DNA of 64,000 nucleotides from Flaccisagitta enflata (GCA_965153355.1 OZ231126.1:23002001-23066000); one strand, 5' to 3'. Shown: positions 44,190 through 56,374, numbered from the stretch's first letter. Program-made: numbers and translations. The notes: a model not told the origin generated them from the sequence alone.

Positions 44190-44790
44190 CCATACACGCC
44201 GCATTCATCTCTCATTTCGGGTTACCATTCCTTCGACTGCATCCTGAGCTGACCAACGGATTGGCCGACCGTCAGACTTACTGACGTCCAACTCCTAAGT
44301 TCTATGCGGAAACCTATCTCATACCCCGAAGTAAGCAAGGCAGACGACCCTCGGCGTCTTGCCTACTATTTCTTCATTTTTTTCCCTTGCTAACACTTGG
44401 TTTCCAGCGTTTTTTTTTACTCTGTTTCTCGGTCTCTTGGTTCTTTCATTATTTTTGCATCGGAATTGGCTCTCAGCGAAATCCTATCTCCAATTCCATT
44501 ACTGATTCATCTACGGCTTTCCTAGTACAAGCGCGATGGTCGAAGAAGGTGATTGACGATTCGAGATTTTTATAGTATGTTGCCTAGGCCGAGTCAATCA
44601 GGAATCTTTATTTGATCTTAATTTCCAACACTGTATGCTGTGTGCATTGTATGCTTGTAAATTGTGTCCGTTATTGTTTATTATTCTGTTTATTGGTGGA
44701 TATGATATAGCATCACACGCAGTTGTTTTGCACTTGTAATTTCTAATGGCCTAAACGAAATTGCCCAGTCTCTTCGTCCGATTTCTTTCT
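44190..44790. other. Unassigned DNA
   Basis: No repeat family or coding exon was recognised. A 62-codon frame at 44,387 has no supporting splice or start context. Confidence 0.4.
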
Positions 44791-45049
44791 TTTTAGTCGC
44801 GTGCTACGCAACTCTATAAGCCACTTTTCGGTCGGTCGGTCGCTCCGTCGGTCCGTCGGTCCGTTCGTCCGTCACAAAATTTTTTTAAAGGGTTTTCAAA
44901 GTGTTTGAATGTCTCTGAATGGTAGATAAGAATCTTTGTGGGCTGAACAGCCATTTCAAATGTCTATTTGAAAAAAAATTGTTTGTCAGTCTGTCTGCCT
45001 GACTTTTTTTGAAAGTGCCGACGCACGCGACTTAGGTCTAATGACCTTG

Positions 45050-45051
<2 letters not shown>
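44791..45051 (-). repeat. Family A repeat, copy 22 (reverse)
   Basis: TTTTAGTCGCGTGCTACGC, CGGTCGGTCGGTCGCTCC array, then GTCACAAAATTTTTTTAAAG and GAAAGTGCCGACGCACGCG ending AATGACCTTGTTTC. The terminal GTTTC leads straight into the (TTTC)n array, which may have grown from it. Confidence 0.83.
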
Positions 45052-45197
<146 letters not shown>

Positions 45198-45603
45198 TTC
45201 TCATTCTCTCCCCAACCATCCCTCTCGTCTCACAAAGCATGAAGACGCCAGTTGCGCTATAAGAATGATGGTGATAAGCCGTGAAGAAATGGCCTCCAAT
45301 GATCATTATTTCTTGCCCTTGGTTTATCGTTTCCAATGTATGAATGGTCTCTAACACGGACACTGAGCGTTGCTTTAAGGGCGTTATGTGCCGATTATCA
45401 CGATGTAGTGGCTCATAAAGTCTATCAAGTGCACCGTTTATGTGTGTTATGGCGCTGTTCGAGACTCGGCATTTGCTCAAAAGTGTTTATCATTTGCGTG
45501 GTTGCAAACCCGTTTATCGGTCTGAAATAGATCTATGTAGTGGTTCAAGCGAAAGAAAAACACGTCGTAGATATAGATATTGCCAGTAAAGTTGATGTCC
45601 ATG

Positions 45604-45610
45604 TTGCTGC

Positions 45611-45647
<37 letters not shown>

Positions 45648-45649
45648 GC

Positions 45650-45735
<86 letters not shown>
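45604..45735. repeat. (TTG)n microsatellite
   Basis: About 130 bp of GTT/TTG with one CTG interruption. Confidence 0.97.
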
Positions 45736-45737
<2 letters not shown>

Positions 45738-45739
45738 CT

Positions 45740-45925
45740 TCGTCTATTTCTTCTTTTTTTTTTCCTTTTTCTTTTTTCTTTATTTTTATCTTCTTTATTT
45801 TTATCTTTTTCTCTTTCCTTTTTCTTTTTCTTTTTCTTTTTCTTTTTCTTTTTCTTTACCTTTTTTCTTTTTGTTTTTCCTCTTTTTCTTCTCCGTCTTC
45901 TTCTTTTTCTTTTTCTCACTTTCTA
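45740..45925. repeat. T/C-rich (TTTTTC)n tract
   Basis: CTTTTT hexamers and TTC triplets, almost pure pyrimidine. Confidence 0.9.
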
Positions 45926-45991
45926 CTTTAACAGCGGCTGCTACTTTCTCCTCCATTTCTCCGTTTGTTTGTACGTCTCTCTAACTGTTCC

Positions 45992-46147
<156 letters not shown>

Positions 46148-46149
46148 GC

Positions 46150-47742
46150 TTTCTCCTTGAGGTGCCGGCCAAAAAGTCAACTTGGTCGACGTTTCCATGG
46201 AAATTTACTTCCAGTTCCACGTAAAAGTCGACGTTAAAAGATCAAAGGGTGAGACTCACGCTGGAGGGTAAGTGCCTTTGCGTGTTGCTGAGGCGGGTGA
46301 GACACAATTCGGAGGGTAAGTGCGTTTTCGTGTCATGATGGCGCGGCGGCTATTGGGTGAAACGTGTACATGCGGCAAGGAACACAAACGGAAAAGGAGG
46401 GGTGCAGGAGCGGGGTTAGATGAACGTTGTTGCGGAAATTAAAGATGTACTAGATTTCATGTATTTCATGTATATACGCCTATTGTCCCATGAACAAATG
46501 AACAAATAAACACTCCTGTGCATTAAATGATGAGCATTAGCGAAATTGTTAATCGTTAAGAAAAAGACAGCACCTCTTTTTTGAAGTTTAAGTTCAATGT
46601 GAAACATAAATCAATTACAATACAAATTATGATTGTAAGATATTTTCATTTTCAAACAATGACTGGAGTTTATTATAGCCGGGGATAAAAAAATGAGGTA
46701 AGATATCTTTTGTTGGCTCAATAGACTCAAGCAGATGCAGAGGCGCTCCACTACATCTAAATACCACCTAAAATGCAGGTCGAACCTACCGTCCATTGAC
46801 ATATCCACCTATGACTAATTACGCACATCAGTGATCAGTCATATCTAGTCTTTATAGTTTATACTGAATAGTTGGTAAGACGAGTCTAAAAGATGAAACT
46901 GCGTCATTTCGACGTTGAAAACGCGTCACAACCGGAAATGATATCGCAGACATCATAGACGAGATAACAGCCCAGAAATGGCATGTTTAGTGCTTCTCGG
47001 CGATGAAAAACGCGCCTTCATTTCCTCTTTCCACCAGAAAAATGATCGTAGAAAGCAGCTGGAATTGGAATAAACAACCCACAAATGTTGATCATTTTCC
47101 ACCTCAAAATGCGACTACGTACTTCCTGTCTTTCTTTTTTTTTTCTTTTTTTTGAGGGAGGGCGTAGGGGAGGGGTAAGAAGCGAGGCTTCATCAGCGCT
47201 CCGACAACATCTTTGGGATAGAGGTGGATTAGAATAGTATAGCGATATTTTTCTGCTATGTTTATTTTTGCTTGGGTATCCTAGCTGTAGATGAAAATTG
47301 TTGATAACAGAAGTTTAAGATAATAACAAAAAGTGCAATTTAACGAAATGTGCTGCAAGCAAAAGTCGCTCATCGCGTTAAAAGCAAAAGTTGCGAGCAA
47401 AATTTGCAAAAAAATGCTCGCGCAATTTCTGAAGCCACGTGTCACATGAAGTCATGCCCCGCAGAAACTCGCCGTATTGTTTGACTGCAACGCGTTTTGT
47501 TTGGATGAAAATTGCCCTCTCCGAGACTTTGGCTTTGTTTGGGCAATGGTCAGCGAGTGGTAGTGCCTCACTCAAGTTGACACGGCTTTTACCCGCCACC
47601 TTGACTCTTTGGTAAGTAAACCTTGAGAAACCCATAATTGAACATCTTTAGGGATAAAACAAATAAAGTCATTTTCCATATATGAAATTGTTGTAAAGCT
47701 GAACAACAACATGAGTGATTATAGCACAATATTAAACTAATA
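46150..47742. other. Mostly unique AT-rich DNA
   Basis: A short direct repeat GAGGGTAAGTGC occurs at 46,264 and 46,312. Otherwise no gene, RNA or repeat array. Minus-strand frames at 46,416-46,808 and 47,378-47,635 lack recognisable motifs. Confidence 0.45.
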
Positions 47743-47986
47743 AATGTATTGATCATGTGACATATATGGAGACCGATGGACGAACAGACGGATGAAACGA
47801 CTGAGGAGGCTCTCAAAATATGTTGGTTGATCATCTGTTTCAATATAGGATCTCACCGTGGCCAAAAACAGCCGAGAAACGCGGTTTTTGCACAGGCGTA
47901 ACGGACGGACCGACAGACGGACAGACAGACGGACGGACGGACAGACCCTCTTATAGAGATGCGTTCCTGACGGACGCATCTAAAAA
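47743..47986 (+). repeat. Family C repeat, copy 2 (uninterrupted)
   Basis: TGTATTGATCATGTGACATA, GGAGGCTCTCAAAATATG, TTTCAATATAGGATCTCACC, AACGCGGTTTTTGCACAGG, GGACGGACCGACAGACGG array and CTTATAGAGATGCGTTCC ending GGACGCATCTAAAAA. It carries the empty site for the insertion in copy 1. Confidence 0.85.
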
Positions 47987-48056
47987 CCAAGATTGGTCAT
48001 ATCAGGCGACATGGGTACCATTGGCTATCCATATCTTCATGCCCACGCCTTTGTTA

Positions 48057-48467
48057 CCACGCGTATCAAAAAAAAAGACGCACTTTTAAATGGTTAATTT
48101 AGCCTATAAATCTTCAAATAACTATAGAAAATCTTAGATCATTTTGAAGCCCTTTGAAAGTACTTTCATTTGGCGCCAATCTGGTATTGCTATCTTTTTT
48201 CGTTTAGAAATGGCATCAGTTTGAGTAAAATTGTTGCCTATTTCAGTTTCGCAATCCCTATGAAAAAAATGCATTTTAGCAAAATAGTGCTTCTCTTTGC
48301 AGAGCTCTAGCTCCTAAACCGTTTGAGATACAGATCTGGGATTGGTCTAGAATGAAAGATTTTTTGAAAATCTTTCAATATGACTTAACAAGAAATATCT
48401 AAAATTGTTTTTTGTATCTGTTTTATTACTAAATAATGAGGTGCGTCTTTTTTTTTGATACGCGTGG
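48057..48467. mobile_element. 411-bp MITE with perfect 27-bp inverted repeats and TA duplication
   Basis: CCACGCGTATCAAAAAAAAA plus GACGCAC at 48,057 is exactly mirrored at the right, ending GATACGCGTGG at 48,467. TA flanks both sides (48,055-48,056 and 48,468-48,469). Interior AT-rich, no open frame. Perfect ends suggest recent movement by a Tc1/mariner-type transposase supplied elsewhere. Confidence 0.9.
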
Positions 48468-48469
48468 TA

Positions 48470-51400
48470 TTACGGCTCATTCCGAGTCCAATGTTGACCA
48501 CGTTTGCCATTTTCTTCTTGTTTTGATCACGATCATCGCCATTTTATTCCTCATTCTGTCCTCCATTTTTGCGGCCAAAATGTGATTCGCCTCCGATATT
48601 TCCGATGCTGGAGGCGCCTAACATGACCTTCGATACCATTTGTGAGGGAGGGGGGGGGGAATCCGGTCGATGAATTGAAGGCCTTCTGGCGACTGTGGTT
48701 CATATGGTATTGGGTAATAGGGTGGGATGGAGAAATGGAGGAGTGAAGTTGGTAATTGGATAATAGAATCAGTAAAGTGCAGTCATAGTCGTTGGATAGT
48801 GGCATTCTGGATAAGCTGGAAATTGAGGGAGCCATCTGGTGCCTTGGCTATTTAGGTTGGAGGTTGGGACGTTGGGAAGGAACTGATTTTTGGCAGTGGG
48901 TGTGGGAGAAGACTCAGCATAGGTTCGTCGTTGAAATGGCTTTCTGGATGAGGAAATAATGAAGGAGATTTCAAAAGCGATTTGGGATAGACACTGTATG
49001 ACACACCTACAAAAACTGATAACTCTGTGAGCAGCTCTTCGATGGCAAATTTGATTTTCCTTCTGTTTCTTTTTGAAAACTTTTCACGACATGGTGGACG
49101 ATGCGCTCAAAACATACGACTGCAGGTAAAGAGAGCTAGGAGTGGCATTCGCTAATAGACTGAATCTATCAATCACTTCTTTATCATTAACTTGAGTACC
49201 TCGTAAAGCTATTACCTTATTCATCTAATGGATTGACAAAAGATAATGAGAGAGGACTCTTTAAGCCAAATGGTATGTTTGACTCTAAACCCTCATTCAT
49301 TTCTGTCATTGATCAAGCTACGAATATATATGTCGTATCTAGCTATGGTGTCACACGAGAACTAAGGCTATAAAATATAAAAAACAAAGTCTTGTTTTTC
49401 ATTTTTGTTTGAATCGATTATAATATTTGGGGGCAATTTTCTTAAACAGAATAAAAGACAATGAAATAAAAACGATGAAAACACAAACACCAGGAATAAG
49501 AGACATGGAAAAAATAATTGGCAACGAAAATAAAACGAAATAAGGCTGACATCAGGCCTCGAATGATATAAGAAGATTAACCTCGCGTATGTCCGATAGA
49601 GGGGATTTTATCTGCCTTTGACGTAGTGACTAGTCAATGTTTAAAATCTTTATTCGTGATATACATTATCCATAATTCATTTCAGTACTCTACACATGTT
49701 GTGATGACGGAAAGGATTGATCTCTTCTCATCACAATAACTCGATTTGTTTAAAGGGTGGGAAAGGCATTTTTTTATAAGATTTCATTGTTGAAAGAACC
49801 TCGAAAAATGGTAGATCATTGTTTTAACTAGGCGCGCATGGCATCATTGATATTGTATTTGAATTCATATCAAAGAGTATATTTCAAGATATGATCACTC
49901 GTTTGAAAAATAAACTTAAGAGATTATCTACATGATATACTTACAGTTAATATGATCACAATGGAGTAGTATTAGTTGACAATTTACCGAATGACAATTT
50001 TTTGTCATTGTTTCAAACAGTAAAATATATAAAGAAGAGAGAACAATTTTTGTACCTCGGCAAGTAGGATATTTGATAAGACGACATATTTTTCATAACG
50101 CGTCTTAAACGTACAAGTATAACGAATTTTTCTTGGGGGGGGGGGGAATAAATGACAATCTTTAAAGGCTAAGGAAAACCTCGTTGACAAGTTTGGCTAA
50201 TTGAAAGAGTTTTTTTTTTTCAATCAGATTCTGCATAATTTCATCCATAATCATTAATCAAACAAAATATGGTCAAAACATCGATTCTACGATACCCTCA
50301 TCGATATCGTAATTTGGGACAGTGATAGCTCGTCCAGATACATGGGGAATAATTTGACCATCGAAAACCAACTCAAAGCAAATCTTTAAAATCATTTCAA
50401 AAATTCTGCGGCGTTCAAGTTGAGGGTCTTCTTTGCTTTGATTTAGAACCTAAACTTGACGTCTCGTAATTTTTGAACTATCGCGTCTTGAAACCTATTT
50501 CTTCTTGATTGAATGATGGACGTATTTGCGACAGATCGCTTCTCTTTCGAGAAAATAGATGAAGAGATTTCATCTCTTCAAAACTTTTCTTTGCCTTTAG
50601 GCGTTGATGAATTTTGGAAATTACAAAAGAAGGCCCTAGTATAGAAGGATTTATCTCTCTCTCTCTCTGGACCCCCACAAAGGTGATCCCCCTAAAGGTT
50701 GAAGGGTGGTCTTCACTCTTCTAGACGGGCATCAGAGCCACTTTTATAAGGAGGGTGGTCTCCTAGACCGCGGCCACCGTCATCGTAATCGCCATCGGCA
50801 TTTCAAAAGTCACCTTTCATCATTTCATCCTACACCTGAAGTCCCGATTCCCGCCTTTGGCTCCTACTCATCATCATCCAAACCCTTCTCAAACTCAAAT
50901 GATTTACACGTTTGACTTTTTGATAAAATTTATAACTTTTCCTTTCAAAATTTCTTTTTTTATAATCTTTTGTCTATTTTCCTTTTATGATTGAGTTCGA
51001 TTATGTCGCCTCCTTTTGTCCTCCTCATTTCGCTCTTTCTCTTCTTGTCCTCTTCTTTCTCCTCCTCCTCTTCCTCTTCCATACTTTTTTCCTCTTCCTT
51101 TTCCTCTACCGCGTTTATATTCGCCAGGAAATAAATGAAAAATTACCTTTTTTTTTTAAATCATCAATCTCCCACTTATTTTTCTCTTTTCTTCTTTTTT
51201 CTAGAGCATTTGTTAACCATTAAACTGCGGCCAAGAATTAGAATTCCCTTTCCCTTCTTTTGTTTAATGACAACCATTGTAAAGCGTTATGGCGGCTCAG
51301 ACTTAACGTCATAATGAGTGTCTGGTGGGAGGAAATGCTTTTTACCCTCTCCATGCGCGTGTTTCTCTGTCTTTCGGTTGGAAAAATTGTCTGTCTGTCC

Positions 51401-52148
51401 GTTCAGTATTTGATGAGTTCAAATCTGTTTAACCACGCAAAATAATGACTTTTTTTCTTCAACAGTTAAGAAAATTCTATCGAAGCTTTGAGTTGGTTTG
51501 AAATATATCAAATCATTATTTTTTTCTGGACGTGTGACATTTTATGACATGACTTACCTCTTATCAAGGTTTAAATGTCAACATATTTCTTGAACAAATT
51601 TACGCATTCCATTCGTAATTGGGTCAATGACCTTTTATCTATCATTTTCGTGAATAATATAAATGATGTTTCTCAAACTTTAGCTTTCATATCGTTAACA
51701 GCCCTTAATTCACCAAAATTATAGGTGGTACTCAACATTTGACCAAATATGGAAACGCGATTCGGAATTTTTTTTTCTCAATAAAACGTAGCGGCAAAAT
51801 ACAATAGGAATAAACAAAAAAATTGACTTGAGTTGCAAATATTTTCCGAAGAAAAAGGAAAAGACGGAGGAGGGAGGGATCGGGGAAGAGGAGGGGAGAG
51901 ATAAAGCGGTGAGGCTCAGGAGACAGCGGGGGCGCTTAAGGGGAGCTTGATTGAGAAAACATTTGGATATATTGGTTCTAAGGGGGAAGGGTGGGGAGAT
52001 TGGGGAGGGGAGATTTTTTGGGGAGGTATAAATTCAAGACAATGAAAATTAAGGGTTGAGGGGAAACAGAGATGTTGAAATATCATAAACGAAAGATGAA
52101 ATCGTCAAAAGAAAAAAAGTTTAGATACGTACATTAAAAGACAGTAAA
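48470..52148. other. Gene-poor AT-rich DNA 3' of the Hox gene
   Basis: The quietest region of the window: few microsatellites (short TC at 50,652-50,670, pyrimidine-rich 51,035-51,210), no family A or B copies and no recognised exon. It lies downstream of the Hox stop codon, so part of it may be 3' untranslated region. The relative absence of interspersed repeats resembles the repeat-poor character reported for Hox surroundings. Confidence 0.5.
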
Positions 52149-52631
52149 TTACGACTGTGCCGGAGTGGCTAATAGTTGCTGATGATGTTGATGCGGGTGA
52201 TGAAGCTGTTGTTGCTGTTGCGAGTGATGGTGTGATTGCTGGTGATGATGTTGTTGCGGTTGATGATGTTGCTGGTGGTTTTGGTGCTGTTGTTGTTGGT
52301 GCTGCTGCTGCTGCTGATTTTGTTGTTGATGATGATGTCCGGCTGCTGCTACTGAAGCAGCTGCCATCGTCGCCGCGACTTTTTTAACGTCTTTCAGAAG
52401 ATCGGCTGAGGAAGAAGCTTCCAGCAGCGGCTCGTCGAGCTCATCGTCGGAAGCATCCGAAGCCGCATCTTTGTCGCCTCCTGACGAAGATGATGAAGAC
52501 GCTTTCCCACTCAACGATTTGTCGCCGCCGCTGCTGCCGCTTCCACTTCCGCTGCTGCTGCCGCTGCCGTGATGCGTCTTCTCTTTGTCTTCGCTGTTCA
52601 GTTCGTCGATCTTCTTCTTCTCTTTCTTTTC
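52149..52631 (-). CDS. Hox protein (Ubx/abd-A/Lox class), C-terminal exon
   Basis: Acceptor TTAATGCAG precede GAA at 52,631 (minus strand); stop TAA at 52,149-52,151, 160 codons. It begins EKKEKKKIDELNSEDKE, which completes the homeodomain (positions 56-60) and aligns in register with the UbdA peptide of Ubx/abd-A (KKEIQAIKELNEQEK). Then come a Ser/Gly linker (about residues 20-55), an acidic stretch DASDDELDEPLLE, an Ala-rich helix-like DVKKVAATMAAASVAAAG, and a Gln/His-rich tail ending LLATPAQS. Ala- and Gln-rich C termini are known in Ubx as repression/modulation regions. CAN-repeat slippage makes the tail length likely to vary. Confidence 0.85.
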   Translation of the reverse strand, partial: EKKEKKKIDELNSEDKEKTHHGSGSSSGSGSGSSGGDKSLSGKASSSSSSGGDKDAASDASDDELDEPLLEASSSADLLKDVKKVAATMAAASVAAAGHHHQQQNQQQQQHQQQQHQNHQQHHQPQQHHHQQSHHHSQQQQQLHHPHQHHQQLLATPAQS

Positions 52632-53246
52632 CTGCATTAAGGATGTAAAGTGTTCAATCTTTTATACTCCAATATATGGTCTTTTTTATCATTATCAGCT
52701 AGAGAACTGTTTTAGCTTCCTTTTGATATATCACATCAAAATTTCGATTCTTTTGATTGATACATTGATGTAGTCACTCCTAAAGAGAGACGTTCTCACT
52801 TTTTCTGTCACGTTTTCAACTGACAACTTGAATAATTTACTTCTAAAGGAGCATTTTCTGAAATATGAAACAAGATCTTGCATCGATTTCTACAGTTATA
52901 ATATACTGTTTCTTTCGGCCATGGCGTCTCAGGGCTTTATCGTTGAAAAAAATTGAAAATAGATTCTATGCTGAAAATAGATTCTATGCTTTGCTAAGAC
53001 GGGCCTAGTTTGTCCACAGAAATCTCTTCATCAGGGATCCCTCATTTCTGTAATTCGATTTTCTTGAAACAAAAATGCTACCCTAGCAATATATGACAGT
53101 TATAACTGAATGAATTTATCATGCCAAAAAATTGTTTTTTTTTTGTGATATTTGTCTCCTAGAGCGCCCTAGAAATCAGGGTCGGAAATTCTGTTGTGAC
53201 TTTTTTGCTCGCTTCTTCCCAAAAGGAGCCAGGTTTGCATATTTAC
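52632..53246 (-). other. Hox intron within homeodomain codons (615 bp)
   Basis: Donor ATGAAG|GTAAAT at 53,246 and acceptor GCAG at 52,632, phase 0. It cuts the homeodomain between residues 55 and 56, after NRRMK. Contains a short duplicated AAAATAGATTCTATGCTG (about 52,960-52,990). Confidence 0.85.
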
Positions 53247-53425
53247 CTTCATGCGGCGGTTTTGGAACCAGATCTTGATCTGCCTCTCTGTCAAGCAGAG
53301 TGCGTGGGAGATCTCGATGCGGCGCCGTCGCGTCAAATATTTGTTAAAGCGATATTCCTTTTCCAACTCGAAGGTTTGATGACGAGTGTAAGTCTGACGA
53401 CGACGATGACGACCGAATTCGGCGC
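53247..53425 (-). CDS. Hox protein (Ubx/abd-A/Lox class), homeobox exon
   Basis: A 179-bp exon, acceptor TTATGCAG at 53,426 and donor GTAAAT at 53,246. It encodes a linker (AEFG) and homeodomain residues 1-55: [20 protein letters not shown] (1-20), [20 protein letters not shown] (21-40) and [15 protein letters not shown] (41-55). The core WFQNRR and Gln50/Asn51 are intact, so it should bind TAAT-type sites. Substitutions from Antp-class consensus include His11, Phe14, Tyr20, Lys24 and Ser35. Residue 56 comes from the next exon as Glu. The upstream exon with the YPWM motif was not found in the next 10 kb. Confidence 0.95.
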
Positions 53426-54390
53426 CTGCATAAGAAAAGGGGGAGAGAGAAAGGGGGGAGGTGATGTAATTTTTATCAAACTTCACGTTACCAAGTTTTG
53501 ACGTGACAATTGCCCCGATGTCTTAATTTAAAATCCAGTATCTATCCAGGACGAACAGGGGGGAGAGGGGACTCCTCGAGTCTCGACGCCAGTCAAGGCA
53601 TTGACCGCCTGAGCGAGTATGCTCAAATGTATTTAGCTGAGCACGAACGTATTTTTTTTTTCTATGAGTTCATGTCCATTCGATTGATTTAGATTTTTTT
53701 TTATATGAAAACGAAGAAGAATGGCATGTGTAAATATTTTGAAATTAGTATCAATGTTATTTTTTTTTTCTTGAGAATCAAATTTCTATAAACTACTGAC
53801 AATAGATAAGACCTAGTGTTACGGTTACCAAAAGGTTGTCTAAAAGAAAAAATTTTTTACTCTTTGCCATGATAGGTTTTAAGTTCCCTGACTGCTGAGC
53901 TCCCATTGGAATGTTTGGCAACCCTCCGCAAAAGAGTCTCAGTGAGATCTGGAAAGTTTTCCTTCTGGAAAGTTTTCCTTCTGGAATGTTTCCACGACCG
54001 TATTTCCACAACTTAGAGAATCATTTTAGATAATTTCTTTCACTTGAGCTCAATCAAATAAACTGGCATGGGGCGTAACAACACCATGAGAAATAGTTTG
54101 TCAGGTCCAATCGATATTTTGGATTGATACTAGATTTCTTTAACACTAGTACGCTTGATGCAAGCAGCAGCGAGGTATAACGGGGTTTAATCGCTTTCGC
54201 ATAATGGCCAGTTTAAAATTCTGCAATATGCAAATTAAGCACTGAGTTAACACCTACAATACACTTTCGGCGGTCATGCAAGACATGTGCCCACAATGGC
54301 ATGTTTTGGTCTGACATGTAAAGGTTATCGCACATCTCTGTCACCTCCTCATACATCGCAATGACAAAAAACAAAAAAGAGAAAAAGAGG
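53426..54390. other. DNA upstream of the homeobox exon
   Basis: Presumably a Hox intron. AT-rich; a duplicated GGAAAGTTTTCCTTCTGGAA at about 53,953-53,985. No YPWM-encoding exon seen on the minus strand. Confidence 0.5.
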
Positions 54391-54392
54391 TG

Positions 54393-54430
54393 AGACAGAG
54401 ACAGAGACAGAGACAGAGACAGAGACAGCA
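54393..54430. repeat. (GACAGA)n hexanucleotide repeat
   Basis: Six units of GAGACA/GACAGA. Confidence 0.92.
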
Positions 54431-54539
54431 AAAAACCCGGATACTTGTTTTATTTACACGCGGGAAGGAATTTGTTATTCTTAATTCACGATTCGTTGAG
54501 TCGAAACGCGATTTGGGTTGAATGGCGCGGAAGGAAGGC

Positions 54540-54690
54540 AATGGCAACAAAGGCGCCGCTCGGCACCGCCGCCGCGGCTCAGAGGCGCCGCCGCGGCTCA
54601 GAGGCGCCGACGCTCAAAGACCGAAACGACGAACGACAAACGCCGACATTGACGGCAACTGACGCCATAAACCCAAAGGCGCGGTGAGCG
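54540..54690. other. GC- and CpG-rich block
   Basis: CGCCGCTCGGCACCGCCGCC and a duplicated CGCGGCTCAGAGGCGCCG (54,573 and 54,591). Unusually CpG-rich for this window; it could be a first exon or promoter, but no convincing coding frame or splice pattern was found. Confidence 0.4.
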
Positions 54691-54704
54691 GAAGGACAGA
54701 ATGT

Positions 54705-54736
<32 letters not shown>

Positions 54737-54790
54737 AAGAAGAGAGAGAGACAGACAGACAGAAAAAGAGAGAGACAGAGACAGACAAGC
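54705..54790. repeat. (AG)n/(ACAG)n interrupted microsatellite
   Basis: GA repeats with CGAG, AAGAAG and ACAGACAG interruptions. Confidence 0.92.
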
Positions 54791-54899
54791 TGCCATGATG
54801 GCAATGGAAGAAGTAGGGCTAGTAGAGGACGCCGATTACGACAGTGGCGAAGGTGGTAAAGGCAATTGTTCCATTGGCAGAGACCGGCGATAAGAGCAA

Positions 54900-55265
54900 T
54901 GGCAACTATGGACGTGGTGACAATGCGAGAAAGTCGGTGGTGACGGCTATGTGGTGATAGTGACAGGGGTGGTGGCGGTGGCGATAACGAAAAGGATATG
55001 GTGGTGAGGGTGGTGTGATGGCGACGACGGCGGCGGTGGTGAAAGCGGTGACGGCGGCGGCAGCAAAGCGCTGCGTGGCGCGGCGGTGGCAACGGCAGCG
55101 GCGACAAAATGACGGTTTCCACCAGTTTTATTTTTTCTATTGGCAATGTTATGACGCGTTATTTATTTTCTTTTCCTTTCCAGCGGTAAACTCATACAGC
55201 TTAATGGCAATGACGGCGACGACGACGAGAATGACGATGATATAAACAAATACGTTGACGACGAC
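54900..55265. repeat. GGTGGC/GACGGC triplet-rich DNA
   Basis: Degenerate GGTGGTGAC, GGCGGCGGC and GACGACGAC triplets on both sides of a short AT block. Ala-Arg and Asp frames are open, but nothing identifies a gene. Confidence 0.6.
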
Positions 55266-55302
55266 GGCGACGACGAAATCGATTCAAGTTCCTCTGGCTT
55301 TG

Positions 55303-55492
55303 TTTTTAGTCGCGGACTAGCGGCTCTGTAAGAGGCTTTGTCCGTCTGTCTGTTCGTTCGTCCAATGGTCCGTCCGTAAACACAAAAGAATAGTGTAGAC
55401 ACGCGCATTTCGCGTATGTGTGTGATTGTGTGGAGGTGGGGTGGGGAAAAGGGAGTTGTACGCCTCTGCCTACCCGTCCGCGACGTTATTGT
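55303..55492 (-). repeat. Family A repeat, copy 25 (reverse, alternative head)
   Basis: TTTTTAGTCGCGGACTAGCG, GAGGCTTTGTCCGTCTGTC array, CGCCTCTGCCTACCCGTCC and GCGACGTTATTGT. Confidence 0.82.
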
Positions 55493-56270
55493 AACCCCGT
55501 GTTTTCTTTTTTTTCATGTCATCTTCCCTGCGATGTTACTTTATACTGTGGAACCACAAAAAATAATTTCCCAGAACGATTGACAACATTTTTTCCTTTT
55601 TTTCCAATTCCAAAGGGAAGTCAATAAACAAAAACCGTCTCTCATCAACGTCTAACAGCAGACTTATGTCACGAATTGCAGCAACGCATAGTCGGGTAAA
55701 GACATGTCCGAGTGACAAAGGAGGAGAGCAATCAGTTGACAAAAACGTCTGCTTCAAAGGAGATGAAGAGAGACAGAAAAGTCGCATGAAATATTGGAAA
55801 ATGGGAAAAGGTGCTTCTCGCATTTTCTGCAGTTGAAGCAATCAGTGACGTTAAAGAGAAAGAATGAGTCGCAGAAAGAAAACGGAAATGTAGTCAGCAA
55901 TAAGAGTGATTAGTGGCAGTCGGAAGACGCTTCTTAAGGCGGTGGGGGGGGGTAAAGGAGGTAGGATAAGAAGCGCAGCAAAGTAGTGGTTGGACTATTG
56001 GTGGTGATATGACAATCGAGTAAGACGGGGTGGGGCGAGGTGGACTTAAGGTAGGAAAGCCGATTTGGGTGACAAGTCAGGGGGGGATGAGGAATGAGGA
56101 AATAGATGATGTGGGTGAGGGGGCAAAGGGATATGAAAACGAGTCTGATATCGTAATGGGGAGAGAAGAAACAAGAAGCTGCTCTGCGAAAGGAGCTCCA
56201 TCACTTAGCAGACGTATCATCCATTTTAATTCTGGCGGCGTGACAGACAGAGACAAAGAGAGAATGAGTG
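55493..56270. other. Unassigned DNA
   Basis: GGGGTGGGG-type purine-rich stretches at 55,430-55,450 and 55,935-56,120; no gene recognised. Confidence 0.4.
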
Positions 56271-56273
56271 GAA

Positions 56274-56277
<4 letters not shown>

Positions 56278-56328
<51 letters not shown>

Positions 56329-56374
56329 CATGACTCCCCACCGAATTCGCGTAAAAGCATTTTCCTATTGATTT

